Positions 44,491-54,746 of a stretch of 64,000 nucleotides of DNA are shown here, piece after piece. The stretch spans positions 1,736,001 to 1,800,000 of the forward strand of contig OX596344.1 in NCBI GenBank assembly GCA_951394405.1, in the 5' to 3' direction. How positions within the stretch are numbered: position 1 is the first letter of the stretch; every line of letters starts with the position of its first letter. Source of the stretch: Coprinellus micaceus (taxonomy: Eukaryota > Basidiomycota > Agaricomycetes > Agaricales > Psathyrellaceae). The position numbers and the translations under genes were made by a program. The notes beneath the pieces were generated by a model, which saw only the letters and a list, made by a program, of their open reading frames with translations, ran no database searches and was not told the DNA's origin.

Positions 44491-44592
44491 TACGAGGAGG
44501 AAGGGCTGAGAGCTCGTATGAAGAGGAAGGGGAGGCGGTACGAGGAGGAAGGGCTGAGAGCTCGTATGAAGAGGAAGGGGAGGCGGTACGAG
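44491..44592 (+). repeat. 48-bp tandem repeat upstream of the DUF6698-like gene
   Basis: Two perfect copies of TACGAGGAGGAAGGGCTGAG... (44491-44538 and 44539-44586) plus a 6-bp start of a third. They begin 24 bp upstream of the ATG, so probably in the 5' UTR or promoter of the minus-strand gene. Confidence 0.9.
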
Positions 44593-45121
44593 TCAAGGCA
44601 CGGCAGTGTGAGGAGGAAAGGGCTTGGGGAAGCTGTGGACGTTGGAGGTCGCTGTTGCAGTGAAGACAATGGTGGCAAGTTGGTGGCAAGAGGGCAGCAT
44701 CACTGGCATAATATATGGGCGACGATCAATTATGACATATCAAAATCAATCTCAACTGCGTATCGAACTTGGAAGCCCCACCGCCCGTTCTGGCGTGAGT
44801 CGGGGAGGTCATTGTGCCAGAGCGCGTGCTTTGAGAGACCGACTGGGTCCTCTAAACTGTGAGAACGCACACTCTCTTACGCGCCTTCCCGTGGCGTCCA
44901 CCCTTCATAAACAAAAACAAAACCTAAAGTACGTTCGGGTAGCAGAAAGCGATTTCAAGTTGTGGGACTCGTCGAGGCACAAACATGTCGTTAATTTGAT
45001 GGAATACATTTTGGTGTGAATAAGAAATATAGCGATATAGAGAAACTTAAAGCTTAAAGCTTCAGCTTCAATCGTTGATGGTTATTTACGAAGCGATGTA
45101 GGCATGTGTCAATATCAATTG
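44593..45121. other. Intergenic, nothing recognised
   Basis: Presumed promoter side of the DUF6698-like gene. A/T-rich towards 45060. No ORF, repeat or RNA gene that I can support. Confidence 0.5.
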
Positions 45122-45418
45122 TTAATGGCCCGATCGCATGACAAGAACGCAAAGGATACAGATAGATAGGATGCATCTGAAGATGGAGCCAAGTCCAAAA
45201 GACAGTGCACGGTGGGGAGGGCTTGTGGTAGATGTCAGACCATCTAGTCTCTCCATGTTTCTATCAACGATCCGCACTTCCAACTGTCCAGCCCTCCCAA
45301 ACACGATCAATGCCCACTCGCCGACGTTGGAAGCCTGGAGCTGAGAGATTTGGGTGGAGGCGGCATTGAGGAAGGTTCGGAGATTCCAGCTATTTGCAAT
45401 ATTGTAGACCTTTTCCAA
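45122..45418 (-). CDS. Possible coding exon, unrecognised
   Basis: Open frame beginning (I)LEKVYNIANSWNLRTFLNA, continuing ASTQISQLQASNVGEWALIV and FGRAGQLEVRIVDRN, then a C-terminal hydrophobic tail. An acceptor-like CCCCAG sits just upstream near 45424, so it may be a terminal exon. The first 60 residues look protein-like; the end does not. Could belong to the gene at 45731-46400. Confidence 0.3.
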   Translation of the reverse strand: MEKVYNIANSWNLRTFLNAASTQISQLQASNVGEWALIVFGRAGQLEVRIVDRNMERLDGLTSTTSPPHRALSFGLGSIFRCILSICILCVLVMRSGH

Positions 45419-45730
45419 AATCCTGGGGTCCGCACCTTTTTGTTAGGTAAACCCTAGATTTGGTAGAATGACGGAACCTGACACCTGCCCACCCCACATC
45501 ACTGTTGTGCCTTTGGGCATCGCTCCTCGCTATCTTGTCGCCATGGGTCGCTCTTTCCGGCCAACAGGGACAGGGTGGTAACTCCCCATGTTATTCCAGC
45601 AAAGTCACCTACGCAGGAAATCGCAGGCGGGCGGTGGACTGGCGGGGAAGGGCCCAAATTCGGACGCGGAGCCTGTCATGGGGACTCTTGGAGAGGGTGG
45701 GGTAGGTAGGCGCGTGTCCGAACTGGGGGT

Positions 45731-46400
45731 TTATGTAAGAAATGGCGGTGTCCCCTGCATTTTCAAAAGGTCTACGATTTTGCAAACAGCTGTCAAAAGG
45801 CCACTGTTGAGAGGCACGGGCCTAACCAGATCCTGATTGGAGGGAGCTATGCCCATTGTTTGGTTGGCTGGATATTGGGGGGGTATGGAGGTAGGAACCA
45901 TGGGGGTTGGAGGCTGCTGCTGAAGATTCCCGCCTTGATTGACTCTGTAGGATAGCTGGCTCTGACCTTGGGAGACTTCATCCACACCCTGGTTGGTCGT
46001 ATCAGCCGTGCACTTGCATATCATGGGAGATGAATGGGGATTATCTACTCACTGATGAAGGCACTGCGGTGCTACGTCCAGCAGCTCCACCAAGTGCGAT
46101 TTCGAAGCTGACTTGGTTAAACTCCACCCCGCAAACAGCTGTAGATATGGATGGCATATTTGAAGATTGAGTAGAGGAATGCTGATGGGTGTGGCTCTCT
46201 TCGTGGATTGTGGTGAGACCGGTTTGGGGTGGGGAGCTGGAGGGTTTGTACCACGGCGAGAGGGCGCACACCGCGGGGTGTCTGAGACGCGGTGCTCTGC
46301 AATATTGGCAGGCTGGTGCCCTCCTTCCGGAGGGAGTGCGAGCCCTCTCTGGAGGGGCGCTTGCACTCCTCACGACGACCCTGTTGATCTTTGCACTCAT
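45731..46400 (-). CDS. Hypothetical protein, two-exon model
   Basis: Exon 46400-46053 (MSAKINRVVVRSASAPPERA ... CQYCRAPRLRHPAVC ... FEIALGGAAGRSTAVPSS), intron with GTGAGT donor and ACCAACCAG acceptor preceded by CTGAT, then exon 45988-45731 (GVDEVSQGQSQLSYRVN ... CKIVDLLKMQGTPPFLT). The phase is kept and gives 201 aa. The protein is proline/glutamine-rich with one CxxC...HxxxC cluster. No family recognised. Upstream exons cannot be excluded, and the first ATG is a choice. Confidence 0.38.
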
Positions 46401-46733
46401 GGGGGTCGAACTTTGCGATGGCGGTGGTAGGCTGATTGGAGGTACTCAGGTAATGAAGGAGGATATGAATCGTTCAATGTGGGGGAGTATTTCAAGAACC
46501 GCACAACCCGCCACAGACACCGCACACATCTTGGAGATCCAAATGAGGCCCAGCGCAGGATGACTCCATGCTTTGGATAGATGCGCTTCAAGTCCTAGGC
46601 GCTCGAGGAGCCCTGTCGGCAAGTAATAAAGCACATCACAGAAGATCCTGCACAGCCGCAGACTGTTGATCAGTTTACACCAGAGGTGCGGCTCTGTCCA
46701 ACCCCCCGTGTTCAGTCTGTCATCTGTCAGGAC
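46401..46733. other. Intergenic, nothing recognised
   Basis: Between the hypothetical gene and the TIR element. Short ORFs (for example 46397-46591) show no family-like features. The last 8 bases (GTCAGGAC, 46726-46733) form the left TSD of the element to the right. Confidence 0.5.
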
Positions 46734-47562
46734 CAGTACTTCACACTCCCCCACTTGTCTAATTGGACTCCATTGGAGTCCAGCCACCCCATTGGGTATC
46801 CAGCCTGGGGGGGCTGGGGTCCATTGGAGTCCAGTGGAAACCCAATGAACCCCAACCAAGTCTAGCCCACCCCAGCCCACTCCAATTGGACTCCAACCCA
46901 AGTCCAACCAAGTCCAACCAACTCTGTCCAGACTCCAGGGTGAAATGTTTGGTAGTGATTGGACTCCAACTAGACTCCAATTGGAGTCCAAGGAGACACT
47001 AGCCACATCTGTCTTTTATGCAACTGTAGGCTGTGTGAGAAATCATTATCTTTCCCACAGTTGTCACAAGTTATCATCACACTCATATCAGACCCCCTGA
47101 ACGCCAATATAGTAACTGAATCAAATTACCAGGCTTTAGATTTTAGATCAGCCCTGACATCATATCTCATAAACAGGTAAGATAGGATTTTTTTCAGTGT
47201 TTTTCCAGATTTTTCCAGAATTAATGTGGCGGAATAAGGTTACATGTCAAATTTGTCATAATAATTATGATGTCATATTTCCCAAACAAGAATGATGGGA
47301 ATATTTTCGGTAATTTTCCCGATTTTTCCGGAATTAATGTGACAGAATGATATCATATGTCAAAATAGCACAGCCACAGTTTCCCATACCCATGCTCCTC
47401 TGCTTGAGGCGCGCAGCAAACTAGCGCAAACAGAGTCGACCTGATGGTCGACTCCAGTGGATTGAAGCGAGCAAGAGCGGGGAGGTTATAATGGCTGAAG
47501 ATGATGTGTGAGGGGGATGGTGGAGGTGGAGAGAAAATGTAGCGAAGTGCGAGCAGGACGAG

Positions 47563-48561
47563 TTAGGCGGGGTTTGACCGTAATCGGGACAGTTGAAGCT
47601 CGGCACGTAATGCCGGATGTTCGCGCACATACAGCTTCCAAGCCTGTGAACTCCATCGACCGAGGGGCATAATGATGTCTTCAGGGAGACCGAGTTTTGC
47701 GTAGAAGGTAGCCCCACCAGCTCTAGGTGAGTGGCCACCGTAGTCATGGGTCATGAGTGCGAAGAATTTGCTGTCGAACCAGTTTCGGTTCGGCACCTTC
47801 CCGTTTTGGCAAAGGAATAATGCTGGGTGGGCCCCATGAATGTTGTCGCGTTGCGTAGTGTATCGGAGAAGGAGTGAAACGGGGTCGGCGATAGTTTGGC
47901 GTAGGAGGATGATTTCGGAACCGGTGTAGAAGGGGTCGCTTTTATGATAGGGTAGGTGATAGGCTGCTTTGTGGTCGGGAAAGGATAAAGATGCGCGTTT
48001 GATGACTTTGCGCCAATCAAACAGGCGAGGGTCGTTATTCACAATCAGCTCCCCACTACGATGGCATGCATAGAAGCAGCAGGAGAGTATAGTGGCGAAA
48101 AGGAGGTCGTCATATGAATTGGAACGGGTGGCGATGTCGACAAAGGATTGGAGATGAGTAGTGAGGAGGGGCAACTTGCGCTTTATCGGGTCTGCGCGGA
48201 CCTTCTTTACACCACGAATAGTGGTCTGGACGTCAGGGTGGGCCCGATTGGCGTCGAAGTCAGGATACTGCGATCTGAGGAAGTGACGTATACCCGTAAG
48301 ATATTTGGGTCCAGACTTGATGGTGAGCGATGTATAAGCGATATAACGGGCAAGTGTGGAAGGTGTCGGGTTGATATCGAGGGAGTAGAGCCGGCAGAAT
48401 CGGAGGTAATTTCTCAGACCGGTGGTGTACCCGAGGATCGAAGACTTTTCAAGTGCGTTAAGCTGCAAATGGCGTACACGCTCGTCAAGTGTTTGCAGCG
48501 ATAGAGGAGGATGGTCCACGTCCCGTGAACCTCCTCCTTTGCTCAAAAGGCTTCGCTCCAT
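47563..48561 (-). CDS. Tyrosine recombinase of the YR retroelement
   Basis: Full-length integrase-type recombinase of 332 aa. It would insert the circular cDNA by site-specific recombination rather than with a DDE integrase. Catalytic residues are visible: the first Arg in CHRSGELIV (about residue 160), the H-x-x-R box in GGHSPRAGGATF (about 286), and the Tyr nucleophile in WSSQAWKLYVREH (about 313). The N-terminal SAM-like domain (LQLNALEKSSILGYTTGLRN, FCRLYSLDINPTPSTLARYI) is complete. The start codon lies 19 nt inside the RT ORF. This is the diagnostic gene of the DIRS order. Confidence 0.88.
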   Translation of the reverse strand: MERSLLSKGGGSRDVDHPPLSLQTLDERVRHLQLNALEKSSILGYTTGLRNYLRFCRLYSLDINPTPSTLARYIAYTSLTIKSGPKYLTGIRHFLRSQYPDFDANRAHPDVQTTIRGVKKVRADPIKRKLPLLTTHLQSFVDIATRSNSYDDLLFATILSCCFYACHRSGELIVNNDPRLFDWRKVIKRASLSFPDHKAAYHLPYHKSDPFYTGSEIILLRQTIADPVSLLLRYTTQRDNIHGAHPALFLCQNGKVPNRNWFDSKFFALMTHDYGGHSPRAGGATFYAKLGLPEDIIMPLGRWSSQAWKLYVREHPALRAELQLSRLRSNPA

Positions 48562-50423
48562 GGCGCCGGCAATAGTTGTCGAGGTGGCTCGAATGTGCGG
48601 ACGCGGTCGAGGGGGTACTGTTTTGTGTAGTCGTCAAGTAGCATGCGAGATAGCATATCGGCACGGACATTGTCCTTCCCGGCGATGTGGCGAATACGGA
48701 AGTCTATTCTGGAGCGTACAATGATGGAAGCAATGGCGCGAACAGGACCTTGATGCAGTGGGGTATGAGCGGCCAATGTGTTGAGGACTTGAACAGAGTC
48801 CAAGCTGTCGGAGTGTAATAACAGACATTTTGGAGGATTAGTCATTGTGGCGACATGATAGACCGCTGATACGATAGCGACGAGTTCGAGGAAGAAGATG
48901 TCGACCGGTTTATGGCCGGAGTCAGACCTGATCTGGTAGACGTAGCCGTTCCTACCAAAACAGAATGCAAGGGCGTTGCGTAGGCTTGCGTCGGTCCACA
49001 TCTCCATGTCCGCGTCACTATCGTCCCAATGACCATCGTCGATGAAGCGAACACCGATGGAGTCATTCAAGAGGGACTTGAACCATTCGAGATCCTCGTG
49101 GACCTCCTTGTTAAGGTACACGGGTTTAGCTTGGTGCTCTTTCGCTGCCATCTTCCTGTACATCTCGGTCAATGCAGGCCTTCCCCAAGGAAGAACATTC
49201 AAGCCCCAGTTGAGGTAGCCTGCGAGGCGTTGCCAAGTCTTCAGTGGCGCCTTCCTTTCTGGACTGGCGAGGAATTTGGTGATAGATGAGTCGAGTTGTT
49301 TGACTGAGTCGGGCGAGAGTGAAATCGAGCCTTGGGAGATGTCAACCCAGAAGCCGATAATCTTCAGATGTTGATCCCACTCCTGCTTCGGCTCATCCCA
49401 GGGACATCCTATAGCATCCCACAATCTCAACAGATCTACCTGGCCCTTCGGTCGCAACTGCCCCTTAAACCAGATCAGGTTGCCTGCACGGTCGAAGCCG
49501 AAGAAGTCGTCCATATAAACATGGAGTGACCGTATCCCCAGCTTCCGTACCGCGATCCAGCACATCAAGGCGGAAACAGAGCACCATATACGAGGAGAAG
49601 CTCTATTACCGAAGACCAGGCGTCGAACCACATGACCCTTTCCATCGATGATGACTATTTGTCGAAGTTGGTAGATAGGGTGAGCGGGTAGGTTGAGGAA
49701 CGCTGAAGCGACGTCGGACTTGAATAGAACGAAGTCGTCCTCTGGGAAGTCACGTTTGGCTTCGTGAAGCACTTGGGCAAAGGTTTTCATATCGTCATAG
49801 CGAACCTTCGCTTCCGTTTTAGGAATGTTGTCGTTGAGCCCAGAGGCGGAGTGGTCGGTAATGATTCGAGGTTTCTCTTTCTGCCAGACAACGAATAAGG
49901 GTGATGACTGTGCGCCATGGGGTAAAGAGTCTGGAAGGTAGAAGCCTTCGGACCAGTGGCCTTTCCCAACCTCCTTGTTGCGGAATGCACGGATCGCGTC
50001 GAGGTCGTCTTCTTCCGAAGCAAAGTTGTCCCTCAACTCGGTCTTCAGTAGCTCCCATTCTCCTGTGTCGAAGGGCCAGAAACCCTCTCGTAACCCTTTC
50101 ATTACTGATTGAACGAACGGTTGGTTGGGATGGTCTTGGAGTAAGCCTTCAAAAGCTTCAACGTTGAATGGGGTCTCGACACGTATAGCATCCCCCATGC
50201 TCTCGATAGATTGTCGAATGCGAGGATCATTGACTAGATCAGCTGGCGGTGAGGGTAGTGGGGCAGCAGTCTCGGTGTTGAGAACAGATGGTGAGATAGA
50301 ATTATGAAGTTGAGATGACCATACAAATCCACGACGATACCGAGGAGCATATAGCTCCTCCCCCTTCCTCTTTTCCCCAAACGACCTAGGCTCTCTCCCC
50401 ACCGCTGCCACCCTCGCGCTCAT
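48543..50423 (-). CDS. RT-RNase H polyprotein of the YR retroelement
   Basis: About 626 aa from an ATG at 50423 that overlaps the end of gag. The longer open frame upstream of it only shadows gag. RT blocks: KPRIITDHSASGLNDNI, DFVLFKSDVASAFLNLP, RLVFGNRASPRIWCS and catalytic LHVYMDDFFGFD (near 49510). RNase H blocks: MWTDASLRNALAFCFG, FLELVAIVSAVYH, LLLHSDSLDSVQVL and RHIAGKDNVRADMLSR, giving the D-E-D-D set. No methyltransferase domain follows. It converts element RNA to DNA; the recombinase downstream integrates it. Confidence 0.88.
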   Translation of the reverse strand: MSARVAAVGREPRSFGEKRKGEELYAPRYRRGFVWSSQLHNSISPSVLNTETAAPLPSPPADLVNDPRIRQSIESMGDAIRVETPFNVEAFEGLLQDHPNQPFVQSVMKGLREGFWPFDTGEWELLKTELRDNFASEEDDLDAIRAFRNKEVGKGHWSEGFYLPDSLPHGAQSSPLFVVWQKEKPRIITDHSASGLNDNIPKTEAKVRYDDMKTFAQVLHEAKRDFPEDDFVLFKSDVASAFLNLPAHPIYQLRQIVIIDGKGHVVRRLVFGNRASPRIWCSVSALMCWIAVRKLGIRSLHVYMDDFFGFDRAGNLIWFKGQLRPKGQVDLLRLWDAIGCPWDEPKQEWDQHLKIIGFWVDISQGSISLSPDSVKQLDSSITKFLASPERKAPLKTWQRLAGYLNWGLNVLPWGRPALTEMYRKMAAKEHQAKPVYLNKEVHEDLEWFKSLLNDSIGVRFIDDGHWDDSDADMEMWTDASLRNALAFCFGRNGYVYQIRSDSGHKPVDIFFLELVAIVSAVYHVATMTNPPKCLLLHSDSLDSVQVLNTLAAHTPLHQGPVRAIASIIVRSRIDFRIRHIAGKDNVRADMLSRMLLDDYTKQYPLDRVRTFEPPRQLLPAPWSEAF

Positions 50424-51864
50424 CTCTGCCTCCTCCTTTGCCACGGCGAGCCTTGAGTGCAACAAGACACGCCTGTTTGTCTTTGGCCTGGTGTCGTTCA
50501 CCACATTCTGAGCAGAATCCGTGGACTCGACCATTCGGACAGGGGTCATCATGGCAGAGCCCATAGTTCCAATTGAAGCAAGGAACCGTCGGACGCTTTG
50601 CCCATGGAGCCAAAGACGATTGAGGATAAGGCCGCTTAGTCGCAACCCCCAGTGGAGCAGGGCGTGAAGTGCCCGCCGAGCGAACGATGCTCGCCATGCT
50701 GAACTGTATCGTCGATCCTCTGTCATCCATCCTGAACGGCCTTTTAGCGTAGTGAACTCGAACGTCGGCGTCGAAGTCGATGGCGGTGGAAGGGTTAGGT
50801 GTGACTCTGAACAGTTCCTCAACAATGTCACGATATCCTTCCAGTTCCCGCGCTCGATGCGGATACAACACGACCACGGCATCTTCCCACACCTTGAACA
50901 CACGCATCCACTCTCCTTCATCTCGAACGACCTTCCTTCCCAGCACCTGGTCACTCTTGACCAACGATAACCCTCCTCCAAACACCGTGGCTTCGTCGAT
51001 AGGATGGAACCGTGCCTGAGGATCCATCGCCGCATGGAGCTTACCGAAGTCGACGTAACCGTCTTGTACGATAAGCTTCCAAAGGCTGCGCGGCATAGGT
51101 TGAATTCGAGGCATAGCCTGCATCCTATCGATAATTGCCTCAAGGGCTCGCTCGGTAGCGTAGAGCTGGCGTAAACGCCACGTTGCGGCAATGTGCACGT
51201 CATCGTGGTGTTCAAGAGAGTAGTTGCCGAGATGGGGAGCTCCTTCCAACACGTTGGACGGAATGCCTCGACCCGAGGAAAAACCAGATGTTCCGGGTGA
51301 GCTTTTATCTGCGAGCAAACGGAGTGTGTACTCCAGGTCCTTGGATGACGATTCATGTCCATAGTTCGCAGCGTCGTGCTTGGCCCGGATTCCCTGGGCA
51401 CGGTTGACGATAAGCGCCCACGCGACTTCCTCAGCAGCTTCGGCCTCCTTCTCCTTTCGTTTACGTTCTCGCTCGGCAGCCACATTATCCCGCTTCTTCC
51501 TAAAGTCCGCCAACTCATCTCCTTCCAGACCTTCTGGCGTTCGTCTATCATCTTCGTCGCCCCCAGTACCTTCTGCACCTTTCCCTTTGGGATCGGAGAC
51601 TGGTCCGCGTTTCGACATAAGTTGATCAAGCTGGTCGAGGTACACTTCGCATTCACCCGTTGAAGCGCCGGACTCGCGGAGCTGTTTGACGAGGTCTTCT
51701 CCGGAAGACATACGCCCTTCAGCTGCAGCCTCAACAAGCTCTTGGCATCTTTGAGCGCGGAGGCGAATGGTTTCAGTGTCAATGTTCCTCGACCTATCGA
51801 TGTTATCGCCTGAGACATCGCCGACAACGGTCCCGGACGAGGCAGCATGGGACGAGCTTGACAT
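50386..51864 (-). CDS. Gag-like protein of the YR retroelement
   Basis: 492 aa from the ATG at 51864 (MSSSSHAASSGTVVGDVSG). An in-frame extension to 52023 is possible but has low-quality sequence. The middle has a highly charged coiled coil (FRKKRDNVAAERERKRKEKE). The C-terminus carries a CCCH/CCHC-like cluster, CFNWNYGLCHDDPCPNGRVH then FCSECGERHQAKDKQAC, usual in fungal DIRS gag proteins, and an RG-rich tail. Likely packages element RNA. The stop at 50386 lies 38 nt inside the RT ORF. Confidence 0.82.
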   Translation of the reverse strand: MSSSSHAASSGTVVGDVSGDNIDRSRNIDTETIRLRAQRCQELVEAAAEGRMSSGEDLVKQLRESGASTGECEVYLDQLDQLMSKRGPVSDPKGKGAEGTGGDEDDRRTPEGLEGDELADFRKKRDNVAAERERKRKEKEAEAAEEVAWALIVNRAQGIRAKHDAANYGHESSSKDLEYTLRLLADKSSPGTSGFSSGRGIPSNVLEGAPHLGNYSLEHHDDVHIAATWRLRQLYATERALEAIIDRMQAMPRIQPMPRSLWKLIVQDGYVDFGKLHAAMDPQARFHPIDEATVFGGGLSLVKSDQVLGRKVVRDEGEWMRVFKVWEDAVVVLYPHRARELEGYRDIVEELFRVTPNPSTAIDFDADVRVHYAKRPFRMDDRGSTIQFSMASIVRSAGTSRPAPLGVATKRPYPQSSLAPWAKRPTVPCFNWNYGLCHDDPCPNGRVHGFCSECGERHQAKDKQACLVALKARRGKGGGRDEREGGSGGERA

Positions 51865-52831
51865 AAGATGATATTGAAGATGGTGTAATAGATAGCGACG
51901 AAAATACGATCTGGGAGGTTCTGTGCGGTGACAAGGAAGGCCTCTCAGCGATGCTCGAGAGCTGGTGAAAACTACGACTGACCTGTGCGGCAGCAAGGAA
52001 GGCTGAGACTTTCCGTAGGCCACACAGGCGACAAATATGCGGTCACCTGTCTCATCCTCGTCAGCTTCCGCTTATATCAAGCACTGACGAAGATGGCAAC
52101 CACATACCTGCTGCGGCGCGACGTGGTAATGCCAGTCACCTGAGAAGATGGCCATGTTGACCACTGGGTGAAGATGGGGACTCGCTTGGCAGAGGTTTCC
52201 GAAACCCCTTCGCTCTCGCTTTCGCCGTTACGCCAACTTGCCCCACTTGGGTCATGGGTCCCCACTGGAACTCCATTGGAGTCCAATGACATTTTGTCTA
52301 ATGGACCCCAAATTGCAACCCCAATGGTGTCTTGTGAGTCTAGGCTGGGGAAACTGTTATTTTTGGTCCAATTAGAGTCCAATGTGTGAATTTTGGGTGG
52401 TAGATTGGGGTTGGTTGGGGTGGGCTAGGCCCAATGGCATAGAATTTGGGGGGCAGTCTACCCAACAACCCCAATTGGACTCCAATGGACCCCATTGGAT
52501 ACCCAATGGAGTCCAATTAGAGAAGTGGGGCACAGTAAAGTACTTGTCGGGACCACCGACTCCCATTCGCACTGCCGTCTCGCATGAAGTCAGGGGAGTG
52601 CACCTCAAGGGTGTAGCTCTGGCGCATCTGACAATGATGCGCCGGTGTCGCTTATCAGGGAGTCGGCTAAATGCTTGCATAAAAGGCAGAGGAGGATACA
52701 GTTGGCGATGCAAACCGTTTCCCTCAATCACTCCGCCCTTCCCCTCACCCAAGTGCCAACTGGGCCCCTACCTTGAACTATCAACGTCTTCTTCAAACCT
52801 TGTAAACACACCTCTCCATCCCTCACTCTCA

Positions 52832-54219
52832 ATGGCTTCCCCGAACCCTTTCAGACCGATACATGCCATGACCACGACTCCTGTGATTCGAGGTTCTATG
52901 TGCTACGAAGATGTGTCCCCGATTGTGGTCGCCACCTACCGGTGAGGGAACGCTAAATTCCGCCTTTGCCCTTACTCCTCCTTACATGCTTACATGACGG
53001 GGAATGAGGGAACACCCATAGGGACCCACAGACTCGGGTCCAGAGACTTGGAATCCCCAGGTTCTCCAAGTCAAGGTGAGTTCTCGCAAACTTATATGTA
53101 TTCAGTATTTGGGGGTTGTAATATTAATCGCTGGCTCTTGTTGTTCTCAAATCACAGGGAGTCTGAGTCAAGGCCAAGTGGTCGTCGCAAGGATGGTCTC
53201 TTCTCCTGCAGACACACCTGAAGTCAATATCCTCCGATCTATTCCAGGTGTTCACATTTTCTGGTTGTCCGAGTCGCAAGACGAGCCTCACACTCCGCGT
53301 AACCTGATTGTGGAGCGGCCTACGACCCCACTCTCGAATGGTGGCGAATCTGAGTCGCCGGGGCTCGGATCTTTGTCACTGATGCTGTCCAACGACCTCT
53401 TTCAAGTCGATGGGGCTGAGAATCCTGGAGGTACAGGGTCTTCAAGGCTTCTGAGGATCTGGTACCGCAACTAACGCAATGTGATAGATGGCCACACTGC
53501 TTCAGATCTCAGTGGCTCGGAACCGAAGCTCGGGACGCCCTGTGAAGCTAACTACGAAAGCCTTCAAGCTCCCAACCCCCTTGCCAAAGTTGATCACGGG
53601 GCTCTCGCCCACTATCATGCAGTTCCAGTGGAGGTTGGGCACCGTCTCCGCTCTCCATACCTTCTCAGATCGAAGAACCGGAAGGCGACCGCTTCACGGA
53701 TTGAGGTGCAAGCGCGGGCTGTCGGTGAGTCCTGTTTTGCATCAGTGAAGCGCACAAGTTTTTGGGCCGCAAGTCTCACTCATCTTTCCAATAGGCCTGC
53801 CCTTCGATGACCGCATCCTCAAGGAGGCGGGTGTGAAGAGGTACTACCCGGGCTCGGTTGCGCCGGTCACCAACCTCAGGCTGCTGTACAACCTCGGCTC
53901 AGTTCTTTGTCTCGGCATTACCATCCACCAGTATGGGAAGATTCTAAGACACTGCATGCACTGCACCAACTACATCTTCGGGCAGTGGGTGAAGAAGCAT
54001 GACTGTCGCGGGACCGCCATCGATGTCCACACAAAGGACTTTTCTTTGACCACTGAGTTGCTGAAGAATGGGTCCCCTGGGTTGACTATTGCCAATGTGA
54101 AAGGCCTTTTTGTCGTGTGTGATATGTGCCGAAGGATGTACATGGGGAGATGGGATGGGCACACGTGCCCTCTGAGCCCGGATGACGATGATGTTGAGGA
54201 GGACATTCTCATGGAGTGA
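52832..54219 (+). CDS. Host-type gene with two CxxC...C zinc-finger-like motifs, 5 exons
   Basis: Exons 52832-52941, 53032-53075, 53158-53430, 53488-53724 and 53795-54219. All introns are GT-AG (57-90 nt) and all phases agree. Spliced length is 1089 nt, 362 aa. The protein starts MASPNPFRPIHAMTTTPV, has a Ser/Pro-rich middle, then a conserved-looking C-terminal domain (LPFDDRILKEAGVKRYYPGS). The two motifs are HCMHCTNYIFGQWVKKHDC and VCDMCRRMYMGRWDGHTC, with an acidic tail (DDDDVEEDILME). I recognise no named family. It may bind nucleic acid. The strict phase agreement over four introns argues that it is an expressed gene. Confidence 0.75.
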
Positions 54220-54746
54220 ATATCGCCACACACATGAGGTGTGGCTCCCCCGAGCTCCGGGTCAGACTATACAGGTCCTTTTCAATCATCTTTAGTTTAC
54301 TATTACTCGCACATACATTATTTGCTACAACTTTAATTCAATAGCCCGTCATCATCGTCCAAAACGGAGTCCCTGGAGGTGTCGAAGATATTATTTGTTC
54401 AAGTTAGAACGTAATGATAATGATAATGGGGAACTCTGAAAAGTACATGCTCTTGAGGGGGAAGAGATAGATAATGAGTATTACATGATAGTGATACAAC
54501 AATGAAAGCTGAAGTCATTTACCATCGGGCCAGAGAGAATTCCACAAGGTATTGAATGATACCGATAAGAGAGAGGGCTCAGAGAAGAAACACTGTCCTA
54601 TAATGCGAAGTTTACGACCAAGGGAAGACACGGGGGGTTGGTACCAACGGTGGGGGTCATACATCGGGGAGAAAGAGAATTCGGAAATCCGACATTGCAT
54701 TTCGTGCTGGTATTCAAAGGGTCGGTCCTGCGGTGCCCCATGAGAC
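54220..54746. other. Intergenic, nothing recognised
   Basis: 3' flank of the zinc-finger-like gene. A/T-rich with a short TAATGATAATGATAATGG run near 54415. No ORF or repeat supported. After undoing the proposed inversion this segment would lie next to LINE-12. Confidence 0.5.

Larger units (their letters stand above)
47395..52240 (-). mobile_element. DIRS/Ngaro-type (tyrosine recombinase) retrotransposon, all ORFs intact
   Basis: Three overlapping minus-strand ORFs in the order gag (51864-50386), RT-RNase H (50423-48543), tyrosine recombinase (48561-47563). Overlaps are 38 and 19 nt. No internal stop or frameshift is seen in any of them. The termini are not resolved: I could not identify the split direct or inverted repeats that define DIRS or Ngaro ends, so the limits given are approximate. 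YR elements make no TSD, which suits insertion inside the TIR element. Confidence 0.82.
46734..52545. mobile_element. TIR element with 8-bp TSD enclosing a tyrosine-recombinase retroelement
   Basis: The left end CAGTACTTCACACTCCCCC and right end (reverse complement) AAGTACTTTACTGTGCCCC continue into the same sequence, CACTT[G/C]TCTAATTGG then ACTCCATTGG. The flanks are GTCAGGAC (46726-46733) and GTCGGGAC (52546-52553), 7 of 8 matching. Both ends contain many TTGGACTCCAATTGGAGTCC-like palindromic units. The outer motif GTACTTnACACTCCCCC is shared with the 1220-bp family. Inside lie three ORFs of a YR retroelement. The simplest reading is a hAT-like MITE of about 1 kb with a later retroelement insertion. 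Confidence 0.75.

Noticed and set aside
48543..51848. 1101-codon ORF as one RT protein
   Set aside because: Its first part only overlaps gag in another frame; RT homology begins near the ATG at 50423, so the CDS was shortened.
46734..52545. 8-bp TSD made by the tyrosine-recombinase retroelement itself
   Set aside because: Tyrosine recombinases join circular DNA without making such duplications; the TSD sits at the tips of TIRs of a hAT-like type.
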